In this document: in pieces, positions 1 through 7,580 of the stretch | Position numbering within the stretch: position 1 is the first letter of the stretch | Layout: each line of letters starts with the position of its first letter | DNA from: Thiohalospira sp051745535 | GTDB lineage: Bacteria > Pseudomonadota > Gammaproteobacteria > Thiohalospirales > Thiohalospiraceae | Reading direction: 5' to 3' | NCBI GenBank assembly: GCA_051745535.1 | Contig: JBNJED010000001.1 | Span: forward strand, 1 to 56,475 | DNA length: 56,475 bases | Notes under the pieces: generated by a model | Databases searched by the model: none | Seen by the model: the letters and a program-made list of their open reading frames with translations, nothing else | What the model was told of the DNA's origin: nothing | Position numbers and translations under genes: made by a program

Positions 1-300
1 CTGGGCTGGCAGTGGGCCGCCGGCTCGGGGGCCGACGCCGCCCCCTACTTCCGCGTCTTCAACCCGGTCCGCCAGGCGGAGCGCTTCGACCCCGACGGCG
101 ACTACATCGCCCGCTGGCTCCCGGAGCTGGCGCGGCTGCCGGCCCGGTGGCAGCGCCAGCCCTGGGCGACGCCGGAGCGGGTGGCCCGGGAGTCCGGCTT
201 CACCGCCGGCGTGACCTACCCGCACCCGCGGGTGGACCTCAAGGCCTCCCGGGAGCGCGCCCTGGCCGCCTGGCACCAGCTCCCCGCCTTCAACCGCTAA
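1..300 (+). CDS. phrB: Deoxyribodipyrimidine photolyase, C-terminal part (5' truncated by window edge)
   Basis: Reading frame 1 is open from the first base to the TAA at 298-300 and gives 99 residues. It contains the FAD-binding C-terminal signature of class I CPD photolyases and cryptochromes (WQWAAGSGADAAPYFRVFNP, followed by a PxxYPxPRVD-like stretch). Photolyases repair cyclobutane pyrimidine dimers in DNA using blue light and FADH-. The reading frame has no start in the window, so the N-terminal antenna domain is missing here. The gene points towards the lipid operon at 1139-7577, and photolyases are commonly found with such genes in light- or singlet-oxygen-responsive regulons. Its stop overlaps the stop of the convergent gene by 11 bases. 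A cryptochrome-like paralogue cannot be excluded from the C-terminus alone. Confidence 0.9.
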   Translation: MGWQWAAGSGADAAPYFRVFNPVRQAERFDPDGDYIARWLPELARLPARWQRQPWATPERVARESGFTAGVTYPHPRVDLKASRERALAAWHQLPAFNR

Positions 301-1060
301 CCGCCGGCCCCCCCTCCTGGAGGGGCTCCCAGCGACCGCCGAGATCCGCTACCGCCGCCAGCAGGGCCTCCAGGGCCGCCCCCTCGCCACCCCGCCCGCG
401 GCAGCCGAGTTCGATGCCCGTATCCCCAGTCCCCGGCAGGCTGTAGGCGCGCACCCCCGGATGGGTCGCAGAGACGGCCTCCATGGGCCCCACCAGCTCG
501 CTCTCCCCGACGCCGAAGACGCGCACGGCCACCACCCGCTCTGGCTCCCCCGCGGGGAAGTCCCGGGCGAGGATGTTGTCCACCATGGGCCAGGCCATCT
601 CCGGGAAGCCGGGCAGGAAGTAGTGGCCATCCAGGCGGAAGCCGGGGATGCCGTTGTAGGGGTTGGGCTCCAGCTCGGCCCCCTCCGGCCACCGCGCCAT
701 GCGGATCCGGTTGGGCCGGACCGCCTCGCCGAAGCGCGCCTCCAGCAGGGCCACCGCCTCCGGGTGGTCCATCAGGGGCCGCCCCCAGGCGGCCGCCGCC
801 GCGGGCCGGGTGCGATCATCCGGCGTCGCCCCGATCCCGCCGCAGACGAAGGTAGGCCGACCGGCGGCCCGGGTCCGCTCCAGGGTCGCTTGCAGGATGT
901 CGGGCTCATCACCCACCACCACCGCCTCGATCAGGGTGTGGCCGGCAGCGGCCACCGCGGCCCCGATCCGGGCCACATGGCCGTCCACCCGCCGCCCGGC
1001 GAGGATCTCGTCACCCACCACCACCAGCCCGAAGGCCCCCTGTCCGCCGAAATCCGACAT
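290..1060 (-). CDS. MoaB/CinA-family molybdopterin-binding domain protein
   Basis: A 256-residue protein with the MoCF_biosynth fold. It opens with a VVGDEILAGR motif (about residues 14-23), and a GGIGATPDD stretch (about 74-82) corresponds to the GGTGxTxxD loop of MoaB, MogA and CinA. It lacks the CinA C-terminal nicotinamide-nucleotide amidase domain, so it is the stand-alone competence/damage-inducible-protein-A type whose exact substrate is unsettled. The ATG at 1058-1060 is preceded by GGGAG at a good distance. It is divergent from the lipid operon across a 78-bp gap that holds the direct-repeat operator, and a perfect TATAAT on this strand (1103-1108) lies inside that operator. It may share that control. 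Confidence 0.8.
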   Translation of the reverse strand: MSDFGGQGAFGLVVVGDEILAGRRVDGHVARIGAAVAAAGHTLIEAVVVGDEPDILQATLERTRAAGRPTFVCGGIGATPDDRTRPAAAAAWGRPLMDHPEAVALLEARFGEAVRPNRIRMARWPEGAELEPNPYNGIPGFRLDGHYFLPGFPEMAWPMVDNILARDFPAGEPERVVAVRVFGVGESELVGPMEAVSATHPGVRAYSLPGTGDTGIELGCRGRGGEGAALEALLAAVADLGGRWEPLQEGGPAVSG

Positions 1061-1093
1061 GGGATGCTCCCGCCCTTGCGCTTTCCGAAAACC

Positions 1094-1126
1094 GATACAA
1101 TAATTATACGAAAGTTATACGACAGC
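1094..1126. promoter_or_regulatory. Three 11-bp direct repeats, CarH/LitR-like operator in a divergent promoter
   Basis: Three consecutive 11-bp units start at 1094, 1105 and 1116. Each carries ATAC followed by (A/G)A, with ATAC at 1095, 1106 and 1117, so the period is exactly 11. CarH and LitR, the B12-dependent light-responsive MerR-family repressors, are known to bind tandem 11-bp direct repeats as a tetramer. Promoter-like hexamers overlap the repeats: TACAAT (1096-1101, plus strand) and TATAAT (1103-1108, minus strand). The half-site is similar to, not identical with, the GTACA-type sites known for those proteins. Assignment to CarH/LitR is inference; no regulator gene lies in the window. 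Confidence 0.55.
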
Positions 1127-1138
1127 CGGGAGAGGCAC

Positions 1139-2479
1139 ATGGAAGGCAGGGATATCGCCGTCATCGGAGGCGGCATTTCAGGGCTGGGAGCCGCGTGGCT
1201 CCTGCAGAACCGGCACTCCGTAACGCTGTACGAGCGTAATGCAGTCGCCGGCGGCCACACCCATACCGTGGACACCCCTGCCGCCGCCGGCCCGGTGCCG
1301 GTGGACACCGGCTTCATCGTCTACAACGAGCGCAACTACCCCCATCTCACCGGCCTGTTCGCCACCCTGGGGGTGGAGACCCGGCCGTCGGCGATGTCCT
1401 TCTCCGCCTCCGTGGACGGCGGCCGACTGGAATACGCCGGCAGCGGCCTGACCACCCTCTTCGCCCAGCGGCGCAACCTGGTCCGCCCCCGCTTCTGGGG
1501 CATGCTCCGGGACATCCTGCGCTTCAACCGCCAGGGGCGCACCCTGCTCGAGACCGGCGAGGGACGCGGGCGCAGTCTGGGCGAATTCCTGACCGCCAAC
1601 GGCTATGGCGCCGCCTTCCGGGACTACTACCTTTTACCCATGGCCGCTGCCATCTGGTCCTGCCCGGTGCGAACCATGCTCGACTTCCCCCTGGTGAGCT
1701 TCCTGCGGTTCTTCAACAACCACGGGCTGCTCCAGCTCGATGACCGCCCCCAGTGGCGGACGGTGGTCGGCGGCGGCCGGACCTACGTCGACCGCATCCT
1801 GACCGACCTCCGGGAGCGGCAGGGGGAGGCCGCCGTCCAGACCGGCGACCCGGTGGTCCGCGTGGAGCGGGACGCCGAGGGTGTCACCGTGGTCACCGCC
1901 AACGGATACCATCGCCGCCACGACGAGGTGGTCCTGGCCGGCCACGCCGACGAGATGCGCGGACTCCTCGCCGATGCCTCGGCCACCGAGACCGCCCTGC
2001 TGGGCAGCTTCCGATACCAGCCCAACCACGCCGTGCTGCACAGCGATCCCGGCCTGATGCCCCGCCGCCGCGCCGTCTGGTCGGCCTGGAACTACCTGGC
2101 CGCCGGCAGCGGTGCCGACACCGAGCGGGTCTCCGTCACCTACTGGATGAACTGCCTCCAGGGTCTGGAGGGGGCGGACGGCGACCTCTTCGTAAGCCTC
2201 AACCCGCTGCAGGAGCCGGACCCGGAGCAGGTGATCGCCCGGCGCGACTGGGACCACCCGGTCTTCGACCAGCCGGCCATGGAGGCCCAGGGCGGCATCG
2301 CAGGCCTGCAGGGGGTCAATCGTACCTGGTACGCCGGGGCCTGGCTGGGCTACGGCTTCCACGAGGACGGCCTGCGCTCGGCCGTCACGGTGGCACGCGA
2401 ACTGGGCGTCGAGCCGCCCTGGACCCGGGAGGTGCACGCCGACGCCCCCCTCCCCGCGGCCGAACCGGAGCTGACATGA
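1139..2479 (+). CDS. FAD/NAD(P)-binding amine-oxidase-like protein (COG2907 family)
   Basis: A 446-residue flavoprotein. The N-terminal dinucleotide-binding motif VIGGGISGLGAAWLL (about residues 7-21) is followed by ERN-AGGHTHTVD, typical of the amine oxidase/phytoene desaturase superfamily and of COG2907. The start is the ATG at 1139, preceded by GGGAGAG; a longer reading frame upstream runs antisense through the neighbouring gene and is not credible. It is the first gene of a tightly packed operon, and its stop overlaps the next start (ATGA at 2476-2479). Relatives act on membrane fatty acids in singlet-oxygen-regulated clusters, including the desaturase of furan fatty acid synthesis in alphaproteobacteria. 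That function is proposed here by analogy and context, not shown by residues. Confidence 0.85.
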   Translation: MEGRDIAVIGGGISGLGAAWLLQNRHSVTLYERNAVAGGHTHTVDTPAAAGPVPVDTGFIVYNERNYPHLTGLFATLGVETRPSAMSFSASVDGGRLEYAGSGLTTLFAQRRNLVRPRFWGMLRDILRFNRQGRTLLETGEGRGRSLGEFLTANGYGAAFRDYYLLPMAAAIWSCPVRTMLDFPLVSFLRFFNNHGLLQLDDRPQWRTVVGGGRTYVDRILTDLRERQGEAAVQTGDPVVRVERDAEGVTVVTANGYHRRHDEVVLAGHADEMRGLLADASATETALLGSFRYQPNHAVLHSDPGLMPRRRAVWSAWNYLAAGSGADTERVSVTYWMNCLQGLEGADGDLFVSLNPLQEPDPEQVIARRDWDHPVFDQPAMEAQGGIAGLQGVNRTWYAGAWLGYGFHEDGLRSAVTVARELGVEPPWTREVHADAPLPAAEPELT

Positions 2480-3240
2480 GCAACACGGACCGTATCGTCC
2501 ACAGCCAGATCATGCACCGCCGCGCCGGTGCGGTCCGGTACCGCTTCGTCTACCGGGTCTTCAGCCTGCTCGTCGATATCGACCGCCTGGATGAACTCGA
2601 CCGCCGGCTTCGCCTGTTCGGCCACAACCGCTTCCGCCTCCTGAGCCTGTACGACCGCGATTTCGGCCCCGGCGACGGCAGCCCCCTGCGCCCCTGGCTG
2701 GAGGGCCACCTGGCCGAGCACGGCATCGACCTGGAGGGCGGCCCCGTCCGGCTGCTGGCCATGCCGCGGGTCCTGGGCTACCAGTTCAATCCCCTCTCGG
2801 TCTGGTACGCCTACCACCGGGACGGCACCCTGCGCGCCGTCCTCGGCGAGGTCCACAACACCTTCGGCGACCGCCACGGCTACCTCCTCCACGACGAGGG
2901 CCGCCCTCTGCCCGATCCCGTGCGGCAATCCAAGGTGAAGGTCTTCCACGTCTCCCCCTTCATCGGCATGGACTGCGAATACCACTTCCGCCTGACCCAT
3001 CCCGGCGACGAGGTCGCGGTGGTCATCCGCCAGACCGAGGGGGGCGAACACCGCCTCACCGCCACCCAGACCGGGACCACGGCGCCGCTCACCGACCGCG
3101 GTCTCGCAGCGGCGGCCCTGCGCCTGCCCCTGGTCACGCTCAAGGTCATCATGCTCATCCACTGGTGGGCCCTGCGGATCTGGTGGTCCGGAGGCCGCTT
3201 CCACCGCCGCCCCAAGCCCCCCGAGAAGGAGGTTACCTGA
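2476..3240 (+). CDS. DUF1365 family protein
   Basis: A 254-residue protein matching DUF1365 along its length. It has an N-terminal HSQIMHRR, the conserved GYQFNPLSVWY (about residues 100-110), a VHNTFGDRHGY stretch, then KVFHVSPF and a hydrophobic C-terminal segment (ALRIWW). The biochemical role is unknown. The family is almost always encoded between a COG2907 flavoprotein and a cyclopropane-synthase-like methyltransferase, as here, so it probably takes part in the same lipid modification. The ATG at 2476 overlaps the previous stop by four bases, and the following gene starts directly after its stop, indicating translational coupling. Confidence 0.9.
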   Translation: MSNTDRIVHSQIMHRRAGAVRYRFVYRVFSLLVDIDRLDELDRRLRLFGHNRFRLLSLYDRDFGPGDGSPLRPWLEGHLAEHGIDLEGGPVRLLAMPRVLGYQFNPLSVWYAYHRDGTLRAVLGEVHNTFGDRHGYLLHDEGRPLPDPVRQSKVKVFHVSPFIGMDCEYHFRLTHPGDEVAVVIRQTEGGEHRLTATQTGTTAPLTDRGLAAAALRLPLVTLKVIMLIHWWALRIWWSGGRFHRRPKPPEKEVT

Positions 3241-4455
3241 ATGGATGCCGAACAGCTCCGCCCCCTGGCGGCCGGTCCCGGCCTCGCCCTGCGCCCCTGG
3301 TCCTGGCTCCTGCGCGGCCTGCGCGTCGGCCGTCTGCAGGTGGACGGCGCCGGCGGGCGCGGCTTCACCGCTACCGGTGCCGAGGGCGGGCCGGAGGCGC
3401 AGATCCTCCTCCATCGCCCCCTCAATCTCTTCGCCCGGATCATGCGCCGGGGTGCCATGGGCTTCGCCGAGGGCTACATGGCCGGCGAGTGGGAGAGCAA
3501 TGACCTCACCGCCCTCCTGACCCTGGCGACGCACAACGAGGCCGCCCTGGGACGGGCCAGCGAGGGCGGTCGGCTGAGCCGCTGGCGCGAAGCCCTGGGC
3601 CACCGCACCCGGGCCAATACCCGGCGGGGGAGCCGGCGCAACATCGCCGCCCACTACGACCTAGGCAACGACTTCTACCGCCTCTGGCTCGACCCCACCA
3701 TGACCTATTCGGCCGCCCTCTTCGCCCCGGGGGAGGACAACCTGGCGGCGGCCCAGCGCCGCAAGTACCAGCGCCTGCTGAGGCAGCTGGATGCCCGCCC
3801 CGGCGACCACATCCTGGAGATCGGCTGCGGCTGGGGCGGCTTCGCCCTGGAGGCGGCGCGCTGCGGCTACCGGGTCACCGGGATCACCCTCTCCCGGGAG
3901 CAGCTGGACTGGGCCCGTAAACGGGTGGCCGAGGCCGGCCTGAGCGACCGGGTGGACCTGCAGCTGCGCGACTACCGCGACCTGGAGGGGAGCTGGGACC
4001 ACGTCGTCTCCATCGAGATGTTCGAGGCGGTAGGCGAGGCCTGGTGGCCGACCTTCTTCGAGACTGTGGGCCGCTGCCTGCGCCCCGGCGGGCGGGCGGC
4101 GCTGCAGGTCATCACCATCGATGAGTCGGTCTTCGATGACTACCGGCGCGGCGCCGACTTCATCCAGCGCTACATCTTCCCCGGCGGCATGCTGCCCAGT
4201 ATCACCGCCTTCCGGGAGCGGGCCGACGAGGCCGGCCTGCGGGTGAGTACCCTGGACCGCTTTGGCCACGACTACGCCCGAACGCTCCAGGCCTGGCACC
4301 GCCGCTTCCTGGAGGTCCTGCCCCGGGTGCGGGAGCAGGGTTTCGACGACCGCTTCATCCGCATGTGGCGCTACTACCTGAGCTACTGCACCGTCGGCTT
4401 CCAGACCGGCCGTATCGACCTCATCCAGACCACCCTGGAACACCCGGATGGCTGA
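3241..4455 (+). CDS. Cyclopropane-fatty-acyl-phospholipid-synthase-like SAM-dependent methyltransferase
   Basis: A 404-residue protein. The C-terminal two thirds is a class I methyltransferase with the SAM motif ILEIGCGWGGFALEAA (191-206). Family motifs AHYDLGNDFYRLWLDP (137-152), EMFEAVG (259-265) and YIFPGGMLPS (311-320) are present. Bacterial cyclopropane synthases methylate unsaturated phospholipid acyl chains at the membrane. By my hand alignment two of the residues that hold the catalytic bicarbonate in E. coli Cfa are changed: Cys139 is Ala158 and His266 is Gln289, while Glu239 (Glu262) and Tyr317 (Tyr345) are kept. This makes a methylase of the furan-fatty-acid/branched-chain type as likely as a true cyclopropane synthase. 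It starts one base after the DUF1365 stop and overlaps the transporter gene by eight bases. Confidence 0.88.
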   Translation: MDAEQLRPLAAGPGLALRPWSWLLRGLRVGRLQVDGAGGRGFTATGAEGGPEAQILLHRPLNLFARIMRRGAMGFAEGYMAGEWESNDLTALLTLATHNEAALGRASEGGRLSRWREALGHRTRANTRRGSRRNIAAHYDLGNDFYRLWLDPTMTYSAALFAPGEDNLAAAQRRKYQRLLRQLDARPGDHILEIGCGWGGFALEAARCGYRVTGITLSREQLDWARKRVAEAGLSDRVDLQLRDYRDLEGSWDHVVSIEMFEAVGEAWWPTFFETVGRCLRPGGRAALQVITIDESVFDDYRRGADFIQRYIFPGGMLPSITAFRERADEAGLRVSTLDRFGHDYARTLQAWHRRFLEVLPRVREQGFDDRFIRMWRYYLSYCTVGFQTGRIDLIQTTLEHPDG

Positions 4456-5824
4456 GCGGCTGGCGCGGGGACAGCTGCTGGCCTACGGCCTGCCGGGACT
4501 GCCCCTGGCGGTGCTGGGGCTACCCCTCTACGTCTACCTCCCCGGCTTCTACGCCGAGGAGGTGGGCCTGGGGCTGACCCTCACCGGCGCCCTGCTGCTC
4601 ATCGCCCGGATCTGGGACATGGTCACCGACCCCCTGGTGGGCAGTCTCGGGGATCGCCTGCGCCTGCCCCTGGGCCGCCGCCGCGGCCTCATGCTCCTGG
4701 GCGCCCCGCTGCTGCTCATCGCGGCGACGGCGCTGTTCCTGCCGCCGGAGGCGGCGGGCGGCGGCCACCTGCTGCTCTGGAGCCTGCTCATCTACCTGGG
4801 GTGGACCCTGGTGACCCTGCCCTACACCGCCTGGGGGGCCGAGCTCTCCGACGACTACGACGAGCGCTCCCGGATCACCGGGGTCCGCGAGGGGGCCGTA
4901 GTCCTGGGAACCCTGGTTGCCGCCCTGCTGCCACCGGCCCTGGGCCGGGAGGAGCCGGGGCAGGCCCTGGCCGTCCTTACCACCTTCCTGTGGCTGGCCG
5001 TGCCGGTCACCCTCGGGCTGGCCCTGTGGCGGGTCCCGGAGCCCGCCCGCACCGGCGATCCCGTACCCTGGCGCCAGGGGCTGACCCTGCTGCGCGGCAA
5101 CCGCCCCTTCTTCCGGCTACTGGCCGCCTACGCCGCCAACGGAACCGCCAACGCCCTGCCGGCCACCCTGTTCCTCCTCTTCGTGGAACACGTCATCCAG
5201 CGGCCGGAGTGGACCGGCACCCTGCTCGGCCTCTACTTCGTCGCCGGGATCGCCGGCCTGCCCCTGTGGCTGGCCCTGGCCCGCCGCTGGGGCAAGCACC
5301 GCGCCTGGGCGGCCTCCATGCTCTGGGCGGCGGCGGTCTTCCTCACCGTCCCGCTGCTCGGCGCCGGGGACCTGGTCGCCTTCGGGGTCATCGTGGCCCT
5401 CTCCGGCCTGAGCCTGGGCGTAGACATGGCTCTGCCCGCCTCCATCCAGGCCGACGTGGTGGACGAGGATACCGCCGCCGGCGGCGGCGGCCGGGCGGGG
5501 CTCTTCTTCGGCCTCTGGGGCATGGCCACCAAGCTCGCCCTGGCCCTGGCGGTGGGGATCGCCTTCCCGCTGCTGGACCTGGCCGGCTTCGACGGCCCCG
5601 CCGGCGAGGGCCTGCTCGCCCTGGCCCTGCTCTACGGCGGGCTGCCGGTGCTCATCAAGCTCGCCGCCGTGGCCCTGGTCTGGGATTTCCCCGTGGACCG
5701 GGCGAGACAACACCAACTGCAAGGGAGCATCCACCATGAAACGGACCCATCGACGCCCGGGCACCATGGCTCGGATCCGGGGGGCCTCGATCCTCGGCCT
5801 GACCCTGCTTCTGGCCGGCTGTAG
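4448..5824 (+). CDS. MFS transporter of the GPH (MelB-like) cation symporter family
   Basis: A 458-residue polytopic membrane protein with about 12 hydrophobic segments. Loop motifs typical of glycoside-pentoside-hexuronide:cation symporters are present, such as RIWDMVTDPLVGSLGDR (about 50-66) and a WGAELSDDYDERSRITG stretch (about 129-145). GPH members in photolyase/Cfa/DUF1365 clusters have no known substrate; a lipid-related or small-molecule transport role is inferred from context. It overlaps the end of the methyltransferase gene by eight bases. Its last 30 or so codons run 89 bases into the next gene, and its TAG falls inside the lipobox codons of that lipoprotein. The final residues are hydrophilic and unlike the family, so the overlap may reflect loss of an earlier stop. 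Confidence 0.85.
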   Translation: MAERLARGQLLAYGLPGLPLAVLGLPLYVYLPGFYAEEVGLGLTLTGALLLIARIWDMVTDPLVGSLGDRLRLPLGRRRGLMLLGAPLLLIAATALFLPPEAAGGGHLLLWSLLIYLGWTLVTLPYTAWGAELSDDYDERSRITGVREGAVVLGTLVAALLPPALGREEPGQALAVLTTFLWLAVPVTLGLALWRVPEPARTGDPVPWRQGLTLLRGNRPFFRLLAAYAANGTANALPATLFLLFVEHVIQRPEWTGTLLGLYFVAGIAGLPLWLALARRWGKHRAWAASMLWAAAVFLTVPLLGAGDLVAFGVIVALSGLSLGVDMALPASIQADVVDEDTAAGGGGRAGLFFGLWGMATKLALALAVGIAFPLLDLAGFDGPAGEGLLALALLYGGLPVLIKLAAVALVWDFPVDRARQHQLQGSIHHETDPSTPGHHGSDPGGLDPRPDPASGRL

Positions 5825-6305
5825 CACCATGGATATCAACGACTTCCGCGGCACCGAGCCGAAACTCGACATCCACGACTACTTCCAGGGGGAGCTGCGT
5901 GCCTGGGGCATCGTGGAGAACCGCTCCGGCGTGGCTACCCGCCAGTTCACCGTGGACATGGTCGGTCGCCTGGAGGGGGACACCCTGGTCCTGGAGGAGG
6001 ATTTCGAGTACGCCGACGGCGAGACCGATCGCCGCGTCTGGCGCATCCGCAAGGAAGGCGAACACAACTACGTGGGCACCGCCGGGGATGTCATCGGCGA
6101 GGCGCGCGGCGAGGCCCGCGGCCGGGCCTTCCACTGGGAGTACAAGGTCGACCTGAAGGTGGGCGACTCCACCTACCGCGTGGCCTTCGACGACTGGATG
6201 TACCGCCAGGAGGACGACGTGGTCATCAATCGCGCCACCATCACCAAGTGGGGCTTCGAGGTGGCGCAGGTCACCGTGGTCTTCCGGAAGGAGGACGCCG
6301 AATGA
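5736..6305 (+). CDS. DUF3833 family lipoprotein
   Basis: A 189-residue protein with an N-terminal signal ending in the lipobox LLAGC (Cys near residue 29), then a soluble domain matching DUF3833: PKLDIHDYFQG, AWGIVENRSG, DFEYADGETDRRVW and a GDVIGEARG segment. It should be exported and lipid-anchored in the outer or inner membrane, facing the periplasm. The function is unknown. DUF3833 travels with chalcone-isomerase-like and SDR genes in lipid-modification clusters. The ATG at 5736 has AAGGGAG about ten bases upstream; an internal ATG at 5766 would also leave a usable signal peptide and would shorten the overlap with the transporter gene. Confidence 0.88.
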   Translation: MKRTHRRPGTMARIRGASILGLTLLLAGCSTMDINDFRGTEPKLDIHDYFQGELRAWGIVENRSGVATRQFTVDMVGRLEGDTLVLEEDFEYADGETDRRVWRIRKEGEHNYVGTAGDVIGEARGEARGRAFHWEYKVDLKVGDSTYRVAFDDWMYRQEDDVVINRATITKWGFEVAQVTVVFRKEDAE

Positions 6306-6877
6306 CCGGCCGCCGCACCGGCCTCGCCGGCCTGCTCCTGGCCCTCGCCCTCCTGCCGTTCGGCCCCGCCGCGGCGGAGGAGGTGGAGGTCAAGGACATC
6401 GCCTTCGCCACCGAACGGGAGGACCTGACCCTGCGCGGGGCCGGGATCCTCACCTACCGGCTGGTCTTCGACGTCTACGCCGCGGCCCTCTATCTGCCAT
6501 CGGAGGCCGCCTCTGCCGACGCCCTGGCTGCGGAGACGCCCAAGCGGCTGGAGCTGGCCTACCGCTACGAGATCAAGCAGGAGGACTTTGCCCGGGCCGC
6601 CTGGACCGTGCTCTCCGAACAGCACGACCCAGCCGTGCTGGAGGCGCTGAAGCCCTCCGTGGAGGAACTCCACGACGCCTTCACCGCAGTGGAGCCCGGC
6701 GACCGCTACGCCCTCATCTGGGAGCCGGGTACGGAGAATCCCCTGCGCCTGACCCTCAACGGCGAGACCCGCTACCGCGGCGACGACGCCGACCTGGCCC
6801 GCGCCTACTTCGGGATCTGGCTGGCCACCAACGAACCCATCGACGCCGGGCTGCGCCGGAAGCTGCTGGATGAGTGA
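6302..6877 (+). CDS. Chalcone-isomerase-like periplasmic protein
   Basis: A 191-residue protein with an N-terminal signal peptide (about residues 1-24, cleavage after PAAAEE-type sequence). A domain of the bacterial chalcone isomerase-like family follows: DLTLRGAGILTYRLVFDVYAAALYLP, LELAYRYEIKQEDF and a terminal GIWLATNEPIDAGLRRKLL, where the 'GxWL-x5-PID' end is typical. The fold is related to plant fatty-acid-binding proteins and chalcone isomerase, so binding of a lipid or acyl ligand in the periplasm is plausible. The start ATG overlaps the preceding stop (ATGA at 6302-6305) and its end overlaps the SDR start by eight bases, so it is translationally coupled on both sides. Confidence 0.85.
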   Translation: MTGRRTGLAGLLLALALLPFGPAAAEEVEVKDIAFATEREDLTLRGAGILTYRLVFDVYAAALYLPSEAASADALAAETPKRLELAYRYEIKQEDFARAAWTVLSEQHDPAVLEALKPSVEELHDAFTAVEPGDRYALIWEPGTENPLRLTLNGETRYRGDDADLARAYFGIWLATNEPIDAGLRRKLLDE

Positions 6878-7577
6878 CGCCCCACTGCCCTCGCTTCCCG
6901 AGGGCTACCGGGCCGTGGTGGTCGGGGCCAGCGGCGGCCTGGGTGCGGCCTTCCTGGAGCGGCTGGCCACCGACTCGCGCTGCGGCGAGGCCATCGGCCT
7001 GGCCCGGGACTCCGACCCACCGCTGGAACTCACCGACGAGGCGACCATCGCGGCCGCCGCCGAGGCGGTGGGCGGACCGGTGGACTGCCTCATCGTGGCC
7101 ACGGGGGCGCTGACCCTGGACGGCCACGGGCCGGAGAAGGCCCTGAACCGCCTGGACCCGGCCGTGCTGGCCCGCCAGTTCGCCATCAACGCCACCGGGC
7201 CGGCCCTGGTACTCAAGCACTTCGCCCCGCTCCTGCCGCGCCGGGGCCGCTCCATCGCCGCGGCCCTCTCCGCCCGGGTGGGCTCCATCGGCGACAACCA
7301 GACCGGCGGCTGGTACAGCTACCGGGCCGCCAAGGCGGCGCTGAACCAGCTCTGGCATACCGCCGCCCTGGAGATCCGGCGCCGCCACCCGGAGGCCATC
7401 CTGGCCACCCTCCAGCCGGGTACGGTGGATACCGACCTCACCGCCCCCTACCGGGGCAACCGCCCCGCCCTCTCCCCGCGCGCGGCCGCCGCCCTCCTCC
7501 TGGAGACCCTGGACGGCCTGGAACCGACCGACAGCGGCGGCTTCTTCGACTTCGCCGGGAACGCCCTTCCCTGGTAA
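6870..7577 (+). CDS. Short-chain dehydrogenase/reductase (C-factor-like)
   Basis: A 235-residue Rossmann-fold enzyme. It shows the nucleotide-binding GASGGLG (about 19-25), an N-x-x-G-like INATGPALV segment, a catalytic Ser region (SARVGSIGDN) and the YxxxK pair in WYSYRAAKAALNQL, followed by PGTVDTDL. These are classical SDR features, and the compact size and PGTVDTDLT resemble CsgA/C-factor-type SDRs. It is the last gene of the lipid operon, eight bases overlapping the previous one. The stop lies three bases before the convergent glk stop. It probably reduces or oxidises a product of the operon's lipid chemistry; the substrate is unknown. Confidence 0.88.
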   Translation: MSDAPLPSLPEGYRAVVVGASGGLGAAFLERLATDSRCGEAIGLARDSDPPLELTDEATIAAAAEAVGGPVDCLIVATGALTLDGHGPEKALNRLDPAVLARQFAINATGPALVLKHFAPLLPRRGRSIAAALSARVGSIGDNQTGGWYSYRAAKAALNQLWHTAALEIRRRHPEAILATLQPGTVDTDLTAPYRGNRPALSPRAAAALLLETLDGLEPTDSGGFFDFAGNALPW

Positions 7578-7580
7578 CCC

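Noticed and set aside
461..1138. N-terminal extension of the COG2907 flavoprotein
   Set aside because: It is antisense to the MoaB/CinA-like gene and would run through the operator; the nucleotide-binding motif starts six residues after the ATG at 1139.
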